NCBI RefSeq assembly: GCF_035594125.1
Contig: NC_087167.1
Location: forward strand, 2,542,501-2,606,500
Length of the DNA stretch: 64,000 nucleotides
Source of the DNA: Scylla paramamosain
Lineage: Eukaryota > Arthropoda > Malacostraca > Decapoda > Portunidae
Direction of reading: 5' to 3'
Position numbers and translations under genes: made by a program. Of this stretch, positions 9,973 to 22,404 are shown one piece after another (positions within the stretch are counted from its first letter, which is position 1; each line of letters begins with the position of its first letter). Under the pieces are notes generated by a model. That model saw nothing but the letters and a program-made list of their open reading frames with translations. It made no database searches and was not told the origin of the DNA.

Positions 9973-10120
9973 TGCTACGTTCCTGCTCCAACATTTCCTC
10001 CTATCTGGCAGCAGCGATACGTTCAAGACACGGCTGTGGTATTGTAACATTAGTTTGCATTAATACTCAGTTTGCAGCACCAGTTTCGATTTCCTTGGAC
10101 TTGTTGAGGAGTTTAGATGT

Positions 10121-10123
<3 letters not shown>

Positions 10124-10198
<75 letters not shown>
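10124..10198. repeat. (GA)n microsatellite, 75 bp
   Basis: Perfect GA run. Confidence 0.99.
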
Positions 10199-10202
<4 letters not shown>

Positions 10203-10704
10203 AGTGGGTTATATCTAAAGTTATGGTAAGCGTACAATGAAATACGTGATTTGCGATGCACTGTCTGTTCTGGTGACCTGATTGTTGTTTTGGTGACCCC
10301 CTGCACGCCGTTGACCTACCTGCCCTAGCGGAAGATTTATCAGCCAGGTGGAGGAAGCGCTGCGGGGATCAGTGAACTATTTGTGGCTGAACTCTGGAAC
10401 TCTGGACCTGATTCTGTCTTTCCACCCTCCTATAACGGACCATTTTCAGGACTAAGCAGAGGGACACGATTTGAATTTTTTCCTTCTACTCACTTTTTTT
10501 TGGGCAAAGAAGTTAAGAAAATAAGATAATAAACCCTAGTCAACTTACAGACAGCAGTGATTTTTTTTTTGTATTATTTTGAAGCTTTAGTCAGTCGTCT
10601 ACCCATAAAAGAAATGTCTGGGGAAGGTACGCGGTGGATATGTTAGAGAAGAGAAAATTTTGCAGTTATCCTTTGTGGACAGGTGTACTTGTAAGTTTAG
10701 TAAG

Positions 10705-10707
<3 letters not shown>

Positions 10708-10753
<46 letters not shown>
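10708..10753. repeat. (GT)n microsatellite, 46 bp
   Basis: Perfect GT run. Confidence 0.99.
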
Positions 10754-10755
<2 letters not shown>

Positions 10756-12169
10756 GGACCTGCTGTTTGCGATTTCGACGAGGGATACATACATACTAAC
10801 TACTGAGGGCAGGTGTCTTTCAGCTAATATAAAAGCAGAATAAGGTAATGAGTTATACAGTCCTGTGAAGATTTAAGTGACAGAAAGCAATTTCAATATA
10901 CTACATACTAACTCCGTAACCTGAAAAAAAAATAAATAAATAAAATAAATAAAAAATCACATCGCACAATGTTTAAGAGTATTGACGAAAAAAAAAATGT
11001 ATTGAAAGTTAGATCAAATACATTGGAGAATTAAGGTACCATTGGGCTTATTATGTCACATTTATCGTATGGGGGAAGATGTATTGACTCATCTACCGAC
11101 AGTAACACAAATCCTTGAGTATAATCTGAAGAGGTGATGGACGACGTGTGATACATAACTAAGTGAGTCACCAGCACCTCGCCCGTCACTGTGCAGGTGC
11201 AAGGCGGCACTAGTGACAGCAGTGATGGCCCAGAGGAGACAGAACTAAGTGCGGAGTCGTTTAGAAGATTTAGAGATATATGATAAGAGGCAGAGTTTAT
11301 TGAGAATATCATTTGTAAGAGAGAAAAGAGAGAAAGAGGAGACAGCTGAAGAGGTCGGTGATTTGAGATGCGAGGTGAGGAAGGTGTTTCTCAGGGTGGA
11401 GAACACTGTTGGGACGGGGGAAGGAATGCCGTGCTGTCAGTGGAGGCTGGTGTCTGCTGGAAGATGACAGGGAAGGAGGTCGACAGGACAGTACTCTCGG
11501 GGAGTCATAAATCAGGGCGCGGGCGACAGTTGAGGGCGGGACTGCTGTGGGCGTGAGGTCTATGGAGTCAACGAGTGGTGGGCGGTGGGCGTGTTGTCGT
11601 TCAAGTTCAGAGGGACGGGTGGGTGTGTGGGTGGAGTTTCCAACGAGCTGAGGGTTGTGCTGCAGAACCGACAGGTCTTGCTCTGTTGTTCTTGAATTGT
11701 CTTGTCACAGCTTGAATTCTTTTTCCAATGATAAATTCTTAAAAAAAAAAAAAAAAAAAAAAAATTAAAGAATAATATTCGAAGACAGGCAAGTGTGTCA
11801 GGTGGACGGCTTGTTGAGGGGAGGTCAGTGTTGCTGGTTCGTGTATTTATGTTTCACTCTTATGATATATTGTAGACGTGTGTGTATATCCATCTGTTCT
11901 GTCTGACCCTCAAGCACCGGTACTACATTTACATGTGATAAAACTTGTCTTGCTGATACGAGACCAGTTAAAACTGAATACACAAAAATTTTACGCTCGT
12001 GAAAATATTGTATACGAGATAACCGTAGCAGCTCAAATTTGGTGATGTTTGTTGGCTTGTGAATCCCGTCCGTTGGTCCGTGCGACTGGCTGAATCCTCG
12101 GTGACGTCACCCTCCACAGTGATCAGCCGTGTTGGTCACTTTAGGCAGATGTGCTGTAATCGTTAATCT

Positions 12170-12170
<1 letters not shown>
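10754..12170. other. Anonymous DNA
   Basis: Holds A-rich patches at 10925-11000 and an A-run at 11740-11763. A G-rich stretch at 11320-11640 has short overlapping frames (starts at 11249 and 11368) without domain or splice support. Confidence 0.55.

Positions 12171-12258
<88 letters not shown>
12171..12258. repeat. (CA)n microsatellite, 88 bp
   Basis: Perfect CA run, tied for the longest CA/GT tract in the window. Confidence 0.99.
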
Positions 12259-12260
<2 letters not shown>

Positions 12261-13401
12261 GACATGACTGAGATGTATGAAGGTGCTAAAAGCGCAGTTA
12301 CTGAAGGTAGCTTTAAATCAGATACATACAAAAATTTACATTTCGATGAATTCACAACATGACAAAAGTGGAGCAAGCAAAAGGTGGCCGACACACCGCG
12401 CTGCCGGCACTCCTTTACACTGCGGTTGTCGCAGGTGCGCAGCAGCATGAGATGGGAATTTATTCCATTAAACGCCTCTAGACGATATTGGACTTATAGG
12501 ATGCCGCATCACTACCCTATATCCTCCATTTCCTGCCGAACTCGTGATGGAAGGAAATGGGGACTCGGAGATCCCGTGCTTACCATACAACATCCGGAAT
12601 CGACTGCACGTAAGGGTCTTCCTGCCAGTGCCACAAGGGGAAGGGTGTGGCGCTGCCGGAAGGAAGCGGTAGCTGCAGGGGGAACGCTGCGTGACGCACG
12701 ACCAAGCGTGTCATGCAGAGATGAAACACAGTGAGCCGCGTCGTGCTGGTATAATGGCTGTTCTCAGCAAACCCATCACAAACACGCATGCTCAATATTC
12801 TTGTCTCCTCATAATGGGAGCAACAGTGCCATCCTCGCATTCCTTTTCTTGCCTTAACATGATCAATCTCATTTCCTTCTGATAAGATGTCTTTGGGAAA
12901 GCTGTTATTTATTGCCTATTTCAAGGGATGTAGATCAAATGGAAAAATTCTCCCTAAGCATGCAGAAAGTATGCACTGCTCACACACTGCTCACAGCCTT
13001 GCCACCCCACGACCTGAAGAGCCGTGATTGTGAAGTGTCGAGTGCACTGCTTTGTGGCCGCACCATCCACTCTCACATCTTCGATACGGTAACAATTATG
13101 GGGAAAAAAGACTCATTGGTTTGATGGTGCAATCAGAATAAATGTTGGTATATTCTGCTCTCTGTAGTAATTGTGTTAACTTTCCCCAAGAGGGACGCCA
13201 GCCTGGGAATCGTTGCTCATCATTTCAACTATTTTACTGCTCCAGCCAGTGATGAAAGCCGTGCGTGCGTGGCTGATTGAACTAAGGCATCGAATATTGG
13301 AGTGCAGTGAAAGTTGCAGTGGAGATAGAATAATCTGACCGAGTGGTAAATTACATACAACTGAGGTCCATCTAAGTGTGTGATGCATTATCTTTAGTAT
13401 C

Positions 13402-13403
<2 letters not shown>
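12259..13403. other. Anonymous DNA, partly GC-rich
   Basis: At 12380-12740 both strands have open frames of 86-116 codons through GC-rich sequence. With both strands open and no domain, I treat them as composition effects. Confidence 0.5.

Positions 13404-13491
<88 letters not shown>
13404..13491. repeat. (GA)n microsatellite, 88 bp
   Basis: Perfect GA run. Confidence 0.99.
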
Positions 13492-13496
<5 letters not shown>

Positions 13497-13974
13497 CAAT
13501 ATCTCAGATTGCTCTTAAGGCTTTGATACCTCTCAGCAAAGTGAGCAACGGAAAAGAACCACTAAACTTTACTTTCAAGAATGGTCTTCCCTTCCACCCA
13601 CTTACCTCCAACCCTTATATTCCCATCCACCTGATCTGAGTGGAGTGGATCGAGCATTATTATAGTGGAGCACTGTGGAGCATACGACTTCTGTGCTCGG
13701 CCGTCTCTCCACAATGCCAATGCCGTCTAGGGCATGAAATAACTTATCCAGCGGGCATCGGGACTGGCGGCGAAGGTCATAATGGCGTAATCTGAGCCTA
13801 GTTGTAAGTCAGCAGTAATACTATCATGCCATCACAGAACCATTAGCCGCGGTAACCAACGTGTCATTATCCTGCTCAGGTAAGGGAGCGTTCACTAGGG
13901 CGTGGCGACACACTTCAGCACGGGGAGGGACGTTTGGGTTTATAGTTGATGTAGGAAAACCACTCAACTTTTCT

Positions 13975-14185
13975 TTTTTCTCTCCCTCTGTCTCTCGTCG
14001 CAGTTTCTTTCCTTCATTTTGTGTGCTTACTTGTGTATGAGTTTGTGTTTATGTTTGCATGAAAAATCTTCTCACCCTCCCTCTTTTTCTTTCCTATTGC
14101 CTCCCGCTTCAGTTGCTTACCTTCATACTGTGTGTTTACTTGTGTTGAGAATTTGTGTTTACGTGAATATTTCCAAGTTCTCGTG
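13975..14185. repeat. Two-copy tandem duplication, period ~109 bp
   Basis: Copies share a pyrimidine-rich start (CTCCCTC), CAGTT..TT.CCTTCAT, TGTGTG(C/T)TTACTTGTGT and TTTGTGTTTA, at 14001 and again at 14110. Confidence 0.85.
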
Positions 14186-15073
14186 TTTATGCTAGATGGA
14201 GGAGAATAACAGTGCCTCATTGCATGGAGAAACCTTAGTAAAAGCAATATCGCGGGATCTTTATCAAGCCTCACTGAATATCTACAGAAAATAAATAAAG
14301 GAAATCTGTCCCACCAAACATTCAGTCCACAGTGGCGTGCGTCGTATCAACTGAGAAATATGACGGGAATTTTGATAACGTTAATTTAGGGGAGGCCACC
14401 GTGACTCAGCGCCTCCACCGCCGCCACACCTGCGGACAAAGGCTCACTAGAAGGTTTTCTCTGAAGGTTTATGTATTAATTCAGACTGTCCTTATATTCC
14501 AAGGTGTCTTCTTTGTTTGCCTCTGATTCAAGCCTTATTTTCATGCTTTAAAGTGCCTTCTGAGTCTTCCTGTTATCCTAGACAGTCTCACACTCCTGTC
14601 TTCCTTCCAAGTGCCTTGCAAACATCGCTTAGAATCCTGGATAGCCGTCCTCCAGCCAGGCGTCCTCCAGCTGCCAGGGACGTTTAAGTAGCAGGTGGCG
14701 TGAGAGTGGCGTTGACTTATGAGGGAACTGCTGGTGTGCCAAGGCGGCGGCTCACGTGACGCCTCGACGAGCACCACTACTACCAGCACCACCACCATCA
14801 CCATTACTCTCATCACCATCACTTCTAGAATTGCATATGCTCCTACTTTTTTTTTTTTTTGATAATGAAATTTCTTGTGCAATTAACACTATAAATGCAA
14901 TGGTAGTGATGGTAAACAATATCAGCACGTAACACGGCAGATTAAAATTTTTGTAGAGATAATGAAATTGCAAGTTACAGAAATTGGCATAGTCATGTAA
15001 AGAGTGGTATGGAATAAGTGGAATAAGATGACACTCGTTGTCTAACCCTTGATGTTTGTGTGGAAGAACGGCA
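14186..15073. other. Anonymous DNA
   Basis: A short (CAC)n/(CAT)n patch at 14776-14822 and a T-run at 14847-14860. A 113-codon minus-strand frame over 14541-14882 passes through these low-complexity runs and is not convincing. Confidence 0.55.
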
Positions 15074-15104
15074 GGTGGTGGTGGTGGTGGTGGTGGTGTT
15101 GTGT

Positions 15105-15136
<32 letters not shown>
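15074..15136. repeat. (GGT)n then (GT)n compound repeat
   Basis: GGT units (15074-15098) pass into GT units with one A interruption. Confidence 0.96.
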
Positions 15137-15164
15137 CAGCGGGAGCGTACTGTGACCTCATCTA

Positions 15165-15277
15165 AGAGAGACAGAGATAAGTGGATACAGGGATATAATA
15201 TCATATAATAAACAGGGACTGCCACGTGCAAGCTCTGTGGCTTCTTGCTGCTTCCTTTACACATTCATGTTCTTAAA
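15165..15277 (+). mobile_element. Non-LTR retrotransposon 3' tail
   Basis: Contains CAGGGACTGCCACGTGCAAG, then GGCTTCTTGCTGCTTCC, then ATTCATGTTCTTA, in the usual order. The upstream coding part is too decayed to read. Confidence 0.75.
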
Positions 15278-15665
15278 ACCTACATCCCCCATTGTCAGCG
15301 TTCCAGCGGTTGTTTAATAATTTGCATACACGCGTAAATCTTTTGTCTCTCTCTACAGGGAACAATAAAAACAGAGTAACACAGTGCGAAAATTTACGAC
15401 GCGGAGTGACGCCAAATATGCCTCGCGTGGCGGCACACTCCCTGACACCCTCTCCAAAGGTTAAGGGGATGTACATTATCACCCCTACGTCACCATGACC
15501 TCCCTACATTTTCTCTCACACACTTCTCACTGGGAAAGTACGGATGTGCGTCTCCGGTTGTGTTGATGTGATGGTGGTGAGTTTTGTAGTACGTCTTGTG
15601 GATGTTTAAAGGGAGGATTAAGGTAAAAAGATATAACTCAGCAAGAGGGGAGGGTCTGGGGTAGT

Positions 15666-15780
15666 ATTTTTAAACGTTTCGGCTTCTTATTTTGGCATTA
15701 TATAGGAGTTTTGATTGAAGGTAATGGGTTTTCGAGGGTGTTTTCATGATTCCACTGGTGATTTGGCAAGACCTCTGCAC
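15666..15780 (-). mobile_element. MITE-like element, family 1, half copy
   Basis: Begins TTTTTAAACGTTTCGGC and keeps GGGTTTTCGAGGGTGTTTTC and ATGATTCCACTGGTGA. Those are the first half of the element in reverse orientation. It stops about 4 bp before the next copy begins. Confidence 0.7.
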
Positions 15781-15784
15781 TTGT

Positions 15785-15990
15785 ATTTAAACGTTTCGGC
15801 ATATTATCTCGACTTTATATAATAGCTATAGTTGAATTAAATGGAGTTTACAGGATTGTTTTCATGGCTGGTGATAGCTTAAAAAGAATTCTGCATCATC
15901 AATGGAAAAAAAAAAAAAAGATCTATGAGAACGCAACGAAGCACTTTTGTGACCTTTGAAAATAGTTTTTTTACGAGAGCCAAAGCGTAT
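15785..15990 (-). mobile_element. MITE-like element, family 1, near full length
   Basis: Starts TATTTAAACGTTTCGGC, carries TTATCTCGACTTTATA, TTTTCATGG, GAATTCTGCATCATCAATGG, then CCTTTGAAAATAGT, and ends near AGCCAAAGCGTAT. An A-run at 15905-15919 lies where other copies read AATGGAGAAACG, so a simple repeat has grown inside the element. Confidence 0.75.
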
Positions 15991-16360
15991 ACAAATACAA
16001 GGCCTGGTGTTATTTCTTGTGATGCGAAACCGTACCTTAAGCAACTTTGAATTTATAACAGATCATCATCATTTAATATACCTACAGTATGAATATGATA
16101 TACCTACATGTAATATAATATAATACATTTACAGTACAGTCAACACAGAAGAAAATCGTAGCACGCTTCAGATTCCGACGCTCTAATGTTGCAGTTTTAT
16201 TGCTGGCTTATCAATTATGTAAGCTACTTTATGGATAAAAAATCTGGTAACTTTCTGCTTCCTTGTAAGTGTTGTATTTAACTTATAATGTGAACGAGCT
16301 GATAAAACCGTATCATTTGTGTCAAAATTTGTGATAGTCAGCAATTTATTGAACTGTAGT

Positions 16361-16590
16361 GTGTGTGTGTGTGTGTGTGTGTGTATTTAACTATCTTCGT
16401 TCATCTAACTTTATCTGTCTGTATTTATATACCTAATTGTCCGTCAATCTATTTATCTAAGTATTTATTTATCTGCCTATCTATATCTAATTACCTATCT
16501 TTCTTTATCTATCTATCTAGCTGTCAATCTATTTATCTATCTGTCTTATCTCTTTACTTAGTTACCTTTCTATCTATCCTGTGTGTTTTT
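16361..16590. repeat. (GT)n and degenerate (CTAT)n array
   Basis: GT dinucleotides at 16361-16384 followed by about 190 bp of decayed TCTA/TTTA tetranucleotide units. Confidence 0.9.
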
Positions 16591-17339
16591 TATATATTTT
16601 TTTTTAAGTGGGTTAGTGTGTTGCATGGTGTCATTATCGCAGTTTCCTCATAATGGTGGTGGAATGTTTTCTTCCAGCAGCGGCGCCACAAAGGTCGTAG
16701 TTTCTCACGCTGCTCGTGGCCCGGACGCCTGCCAGTGAATCATGACCGCCCCCGCGTTGCCTCACACAAATTACTGCCTTTATTTTTTCATTGTTTCCAT
16801 CCTCTACCTAAGCGCGCATCTTAGTTTAATGTAATAATTCAGTGGCTTGTGCCTGTCGTCCTATGGAGGTGTTGGATAAGGACGAATCGTTCCGTTTACT
16901 TGAGCATTTAACTGTTACCTTAACTTGAAAGATAGTCTTATTGTGTGCCGGAAAAAATAAGTACCATTGTTACCTGCGTGAAGAGTATTTACCTCCACCC
17001 TCCTGGCAACTTCAAGGGTTATTGTCACGTTCCTCTTCATCGCCTGGCCCAGCACTCGCTCGCACGCCGGGACTTCTCTGCCAGCGGTTAGATCAGGGGG
17101 TCGGCGAGGCGGCAAGCGGCAACTCGAGCAGACCGAGAGGAGATAGTAAACCGCCTGTCATTAACCGCCTATGATCGTTCTTGACGCCAAAGTGACTCAA
17201 TAACTGCAACACCGAAGCTTCATTGTGCCGTGCCTCAGGTCCGTGCCGCGCCGCCCGTGCGTGACTTGCCGGGAGGGAAAGAAAAAAACTTGTTAGGTAA
17301 CAGTTTCGTAACTCCTCTTCCATCACAATAATGCGAGGA
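16591..17339. other. Anonymous DNA with a GC-rich patch
   Basis: The patch at 16980-17270 has overlapping 60-77-codon frames on both strands. None has a domain or a good splice boundary. Confidence 0.5.
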
Positions 17340-17732
17340 GATTAGGATGACGAGGAAAGAAGAGAGGACGTGTTTCTCCATCGCAGACGCTTTTCTCTCT
17401 CTCTTCACTCTGGCTTTCTTTCTTTCCAAAGTTTTTTTGTTACGTACTAGTTGTATTATTCAGTACGAGAAACTTATCATTAGAAGATTATGATGACAGA
17501 GAGAGAGAGAGAGAAGAGAGGACGTGATTCTCCATCGTAGACGCTTTTCTATCATGGCTCTGTTTTTTCTTCCTTTCTGGGTACTGTTTACCCATTAGGT
17601 ACTGCCTGTATTTGTATTATTCAATATGGAAAGCCTCTGATTTGGAAATTATAATGACCAGGAGAGAAAAAATAACTTGTTTCTTCATCAGTGTTTTTCT
17701 TTTCATCCTGACCTTGCCTCTCCTCCTGGGGC
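17340..17732. repeat. Long-period tandem repeat, ~2.5 copies of ~155 bp
   Basis: Copy 1 (17340-17485), copy 2 (17486-17646) and partial copy 3 (17647-17732). Each begins ATTA(G/T)GATGAC or ATTATAATGACC and contains TTTCTCCATCG(C/T)AGACGC or its decayed form, then TTGTATTATTCA. Copy 2 has a small (GA)n expansion near its start. Copy 3 is cut short where a family-1 MITE-like element begins. Confidence 0.85.
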
Positions 17733-17933
17733 CGTATTCTTACCTTTCATCCTGTTATCTCGACTTGTTATAACAGCTCTAATGGAAGCGTTTTGTGGTT
17801 TTCAAGGTGAGTTCAAGATTCTAGTGATAATCTTACAAGAATCCAGCTTCATCATTGTGAAAACAGACCATGAGAACGTGACTACTTATCTCTATGGCCT
17901 TTGAAGTTAGTTCTTTTGAAAGCCTAGAATTTG
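17733..17933 (-). mobile_element. MITE-like element, family 1
   Basis: Begins GTATTCTTACCTTTCATCC, carries TTATCTCGACTTGTTATAAC, GGTTTTCAAGGTGAGTT, ATTCTAGTGATAATCTTAC and TCTATGGCCTTTGAA, and ends near AGCCTAGAATTT. It lies at the broken end of a tandem repeat unit. Confidence 0.75.
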
Positions 17934-20900
17934 TTTACATCATAATTGAAATATTCAGCAAACATGTGCAGGAAGCTTGATGTGAACTGCGACTAGCACA
18001 GATAACGGTATGATCCGAATATACTTTCATGACAGGAAAACGACAAGACATTAGATTATATTGCGTTGAGTATTTATATTATCTTGTTAATTTTCTTAAG
18101 TAGAGACTGACCACATGCACATCTTCGCGTGATAATAATGTTTCACAGATAGCCATTGTTCCTGAGTACTTCTTTTCACCATCCTTATTGGAAAAATCAG
18201 TATCCACATAGTTCACAGACAGCAACGTCAGTACGACAGGTGAACTTATTGATTGAAAATGTTTATACTCCTTTACTAATTTCCTTCACAGTGAAAAAAA
18301 AAAAAAAAGGGGAGGTTATGGACTTGTGTTCCTTAACGGTGGGAACTTGACCCAAATGATTGAGTCTCGCAGCTGAAGCACCGCGTCACGCTAAGTGTTC
18401 GCCTTTACTCCTCCCATTAGTGAACATTACATGCAAGCCAGAGCATCACGCCCCGACACGCCCCGCCATCCTCGCCGTCAGTCTCGGCGCAGTTTTTCGA
18501 TCAGCAGCCTTCATTTAATGCTTCGCTGATTGGTTGATTGCGGGAACGCGGCTCTATGAATGACGCCGCATGCCAGAAATATTAGACAACAGTTACTGTT
18601 AAAGGTTAAGGAAAAATGAGATGAAATAGGAAATAATGAACAATTCATAAGCAACTCTTTACTTAATAGACTACTGTGAAAGCTTCCAACCCATATCATG
18701 TCTTTGTATCTATTCCTCTAAGTAATTATGAGGCAATTGTTTGTACCTTTTTAACACACTGGGATTATGGAAAAAAAAAGTTATATTGTAAAATATGTGT
18801 GACGAATAGCGACATGGATATTGGTAGACGGTCTGCATATCAGTTAGATAATACACTATGATATCACGGAAGTGGTGGACAGAGAGATGTGAGTCACGTG
18901 TTCAAGTCACGCCTGAAGCTTGATTAGTGTCACCTGGAGCTGACGAGTGTGAATTATGTAACACAATCAGCTTGTCTTCCATTGCAACTCATGGGAAACA
19001 ACACTCGTGGCTAATGTAGACCTTGAAAAATATTATATTCTGGTGCAGTAACGATGATGATGGTAATGATAATAATGACGACGATGATGATGATGGTAAC
19101 TATTACGAAACTTTAGATCAACCATATTTTAAACAAAGTACAAAAGGTTTAGTGTGGAGCAATCAAAGGGTGTTGTCCCACTCCACCTGGCACTTCCGTC
19201 CCCACCTGCAGCCTGGGAGCGCACACACCTACCCGCCTGCACGCCGCTCGCCGCCTGCCTTCCTCATGCGCCAAGGGATGCACGCCTACTCCTTGCTTGC
19301 TTTGTGAATTCTAAGGAAAGAAAACTAGCTGTAAACATAAGGATATGATGAAAACTGATTAGTAAACTTGTTTATGGTGGCTCCGGCATCGTGGTATGGG
19401 AAGCGTGGGTGGTGTGGGCGTGGGAGGGTGAGGGTGTGCTCTCCGCCCAACGCCGAACCGGAAGCAGCGGCCGCGACTCCACCCTTTTAGCTCACCTGTG
19501 CACATTGTTACAAGAGAAATGATTTACGTAAATATGAGCTTTCCGACCAGGTGTCGGAGGGGCGGAAGTGGGGGGCTCGTATCGGTTTTACAATGGGTGA
19601 CTGACACCAGGATTTTGGCCAGCGCAGTCAGATTGCATCCACTTCCCTCCCAGAGCCACTGAGAGCTTACACCTTATCCTGTGCTCCCTCGTTCCTTCTT
19701 CCGGTATTTGTAGCAAAGGCAACTCGCAGTCACCAGCCATCTGTCAGCGCAGCGTTATTATTCTCCGCCAAAAAGTGAGGCAGTTTTCTGGTGAACAGGA
19801 CGGTGCATTGGCCATCCGAAAAGTTTCCTTGGTGGTGTGTGGCGTGGGAACCTCCTCGCTGTTTGCTAACTCAGTGTCGGTCTCCAAACCCGCTACTGGG
19901 GACGCACGCACCGAAACGTGCCAAGGACTAAGGACTGAGTGGTGCGTACCTGCAAGGATCACGACACACGCTACGTTGCATTGATTAGATACTCGTAGAA
20001 GGAAGTATGGAAAGAATGGCTGTGTAAAAGTCATCTGTATGTCAATAGTACCTTGTTTATTGACCAAGGGATTAATGTAACAGTTCCTCCTGTGGTAGTG
20101 TGAATCTGTGATTCTGATAACAAAAAAAATGTCCGTGAATACCTTCTAATAGGACCTCCGTTGTATATCAACAAATTTTACATTTACTCCAGAAACAAGA
20201 CCACAAGTTTGTGTAGTGAAAAAAAAAACCCTGAAAATATTTATCAAATATTTTTGATAAAGCTTGATATTTTGCCAGTGAGTCTTCCATGAGAAAGTAT
20301 ATAATTTTCATGTGCAATTTGCGAGTTGGTGGAGGGAATGGAAGCTTGTGTTAAAGTGAACTAGTTACATAAAACTTGAGGAAACGTTTACCTTTACTTC
20401 GCTAGATAATCAAAGGATACGTTAGGACGCCACATTGTACCAGCCGTGGGAACTGCTAAGGAAGAAGCACTGTGAAGCTTGACCGATAGAAGGTTTCCCA
20501 GCCTCACGCCCCTTTAAAGTGCTCAGTTAATCGGATATCGGGAGAAGAGGAGACCGCCGCAGCCTCAGCCGGGAATTGGTAAGGTGCAATATTCCGTCTG
20601 TTCTGTGCTCACCATTACTCATCTAGACAGCCAACGATGCCTGATAGCCATACCCAGGAGCATCACCTCTTATCCTCAGTCGGGATGGGCACCTGGTAGG
20701 ATTTTTTGTCATCGGCCGCAAACCAGGAGCAACAGATTTGTAGTTCAGCAGTGAGCGGGGCACCTCTACCACGGGCGTGGCCCAGAGTATCACTGACCCG
20801 TGGTGGTGCTGCTGCTGCTCCTGTAACGTATGACTACGTAGTGTGGTGCAGTCTGTCAGTATCAGTAAGTGAACGAAATAAGGCAGATTACATTATAGCT

Positions 20901-21596
20901 TTTAGGTAATGTAATCGTTCGTAAATCGTAGAGAGTTGCTGACTGTATCACTGACTCATAATGCTGATGAAATGGTTGATATACATTTGTCTGCTGAGTT
21001 CAGACCACGGAAATGTAGTCCTATCGGTAAAAAAAAACTGTAGATAAATCTATTTACTACTCGTACGTTCATATGACGGATAGGCAGTTGCATTCATATC
21101 AACAAGTAAAAGAAGCAAGCTATACATTATAACTAGGGCAAAAGATTCACAAAGCAAAGCGACCAGTAATAGTAATATCTGTGGTTTTTACCATATAAAG
21201 GAAACACGAGGAGACAACCAGTGGCGACAGACTGCTTTGAAATACGCTTCCCTTTATATGCTGCGTGTGCTGAATCACTTCCGCGCCAGAATATAAATTT
21301 CGGCCAGGAATCACAACAATTGCCTCTCCCACCCCAGAGTGTGGCCTCGCGCACCTCCTCTTCCGCTACCCGTCTGTCGGCTCGCCCTCCTCACCGTCGC
21401 ATACTAACGCCGTACTTCGTGGCATTGATTGTATTTGTTGTGTAATTGCTGTTGTGATTGTTCCTTATTTGATGTTTAAGAAAGTCACTAAACACCGTAT
21501 CCATTCTGTCCTTACGGTTACTAAAGTGTATTGTGTCCCAGCATACTTGTCATATTCAGAGTATATATCTTAGGCTTTCTTTTGCCCTCTACTCTT
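17934..21596. other. Long anonymous stretch, no gene supported
   Basis: Contains an A-run at 18293-18308, a CACGCCCC direct repeat at about 18449-18467, an imperfect (GAT)n at 19049-19100, and GC-rich patches at 19190-19290, 19390-19480 and 20700-20850. The 107-codon minus frame over 19744-20067 overlaps an open plus frame. I recognise no domain, RNA gene or repeat-family member. Confidence 0.5.
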
Positions 21597-21670
21597 TGAA
21601 GAACATACGAACATAGGAAGCAAGGAAACTGCAAGAAGTAAAAGACCAATTAACCTAAACAAGGAAGTTC
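21597..21670 (-). mobile_element. Possible inverted non-LTR tail remnant
   Basis: GAAGAACATACGAACATAGG then AAGCAAGGAAACTGCAAGAAG is the reverse complement of the family's TTCTTATGTTC tail and CTTCTTGCAGC block. The ACGTGGCAGT part is not recognisable, so the copy is very old or truncated. Confidence 0.45.
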
Positions 21671-21730
21671 CTGAATACTTAAACATACCATCTGCAGATT
21701 TTCCATCGCTATTTCATGTTTTGCATAAAA

Positions 21731-21734
21731 CAAT

Positions 21735-21792
<58 letters not shown>

Positions 21793-21862
21793 TTACTACT
21801 ACTACTACTACTACTACTACTTTTACTATTATCTTGTGTGTGTGTGTGTATGTGTGTGTGTT
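21731..21862. repeat. Compound (CAA)n-(CTA)n-(GT)n
   Basis: CAA units to 21791, CTA units 21794-21821, a short spacer, then GT units 21835-21861. Confidence 0.97.
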
Positions 21863-22186
21863 CCTTGCCAAAAGAGTGAACCACAGAGGGGAAAAGGAGG
21901 AGGAGGAAGGAGACTCACTTTTGACAGCAAGAATAATGTTATCTTTCTAAATACCCGGTGACATGTTGGAATTTAGTATGGAAAGAGGAAGTGGTAGCTG
22001 GAAGGGACGGGTTGTGTGGACAAGGGGTGGTGTTATGTGTCCTTCCTCCGCCCGCACAATGGCTGGGGAGGGATGAAACTTTACAAAGAACAAAGACGTT
22101 AATCCCTAGCTAGCCCCCCCACTGTCAGATTGTATAGCCAGGCGGTTGCATATACTTTGATAGACTGATAGATCAATACCCATGGA

Positions 22187-22295
22187 GAGTCGTGTTTTTA
22201 AACTCTTAGTTCCCTCATCTGGACTAATTTAAAACAGTGAAAATTCCTTTCTTCCAGTACAGCTGTCATAACCAGTCGAGATAACGCTGCAATGT
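22187..22295 (+). mobile_element. MITE-like element, family 1, internally deleted
   Basis: Retains a left part (TTTTTAAACTCTTAGTTCCC, then TCATCTGGACTAATTT) and a right part (TTCCAGTACAGC, then CAGTCGAGATAACGCTGC). The middle ~80 bp found in other copies is missing. Confidence 0.5.
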
Positions 22296-22404
22296 TTTCA
22301 CGATACCATTAATAAAGTAGTGAAAAGATAGTTGATTTATCAGTCATATCAAACGTAAGGATTTTTTTAATTATTATATCACTGTGTGTGTGTGTGTGTG
22401 TGTG

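Noticed and set aside
9701..9994. 97-codon minus-strand ATG frame in GC-rich DNA
   Set aside because: Start context is acceptable, but there is no domain or splice support and the composition makes open frames likely.
12384..12840. Overlapping 86-116-codon frames on both strands
   Set aside because: Both strands are open through the same GC-rich DNA; no domain in either.
18880..18930. tRNA B-box-like GTGTTCAAGTCACGCC
   Set aside because: No matching A box or foldable acceptor and anticodon arms around it.
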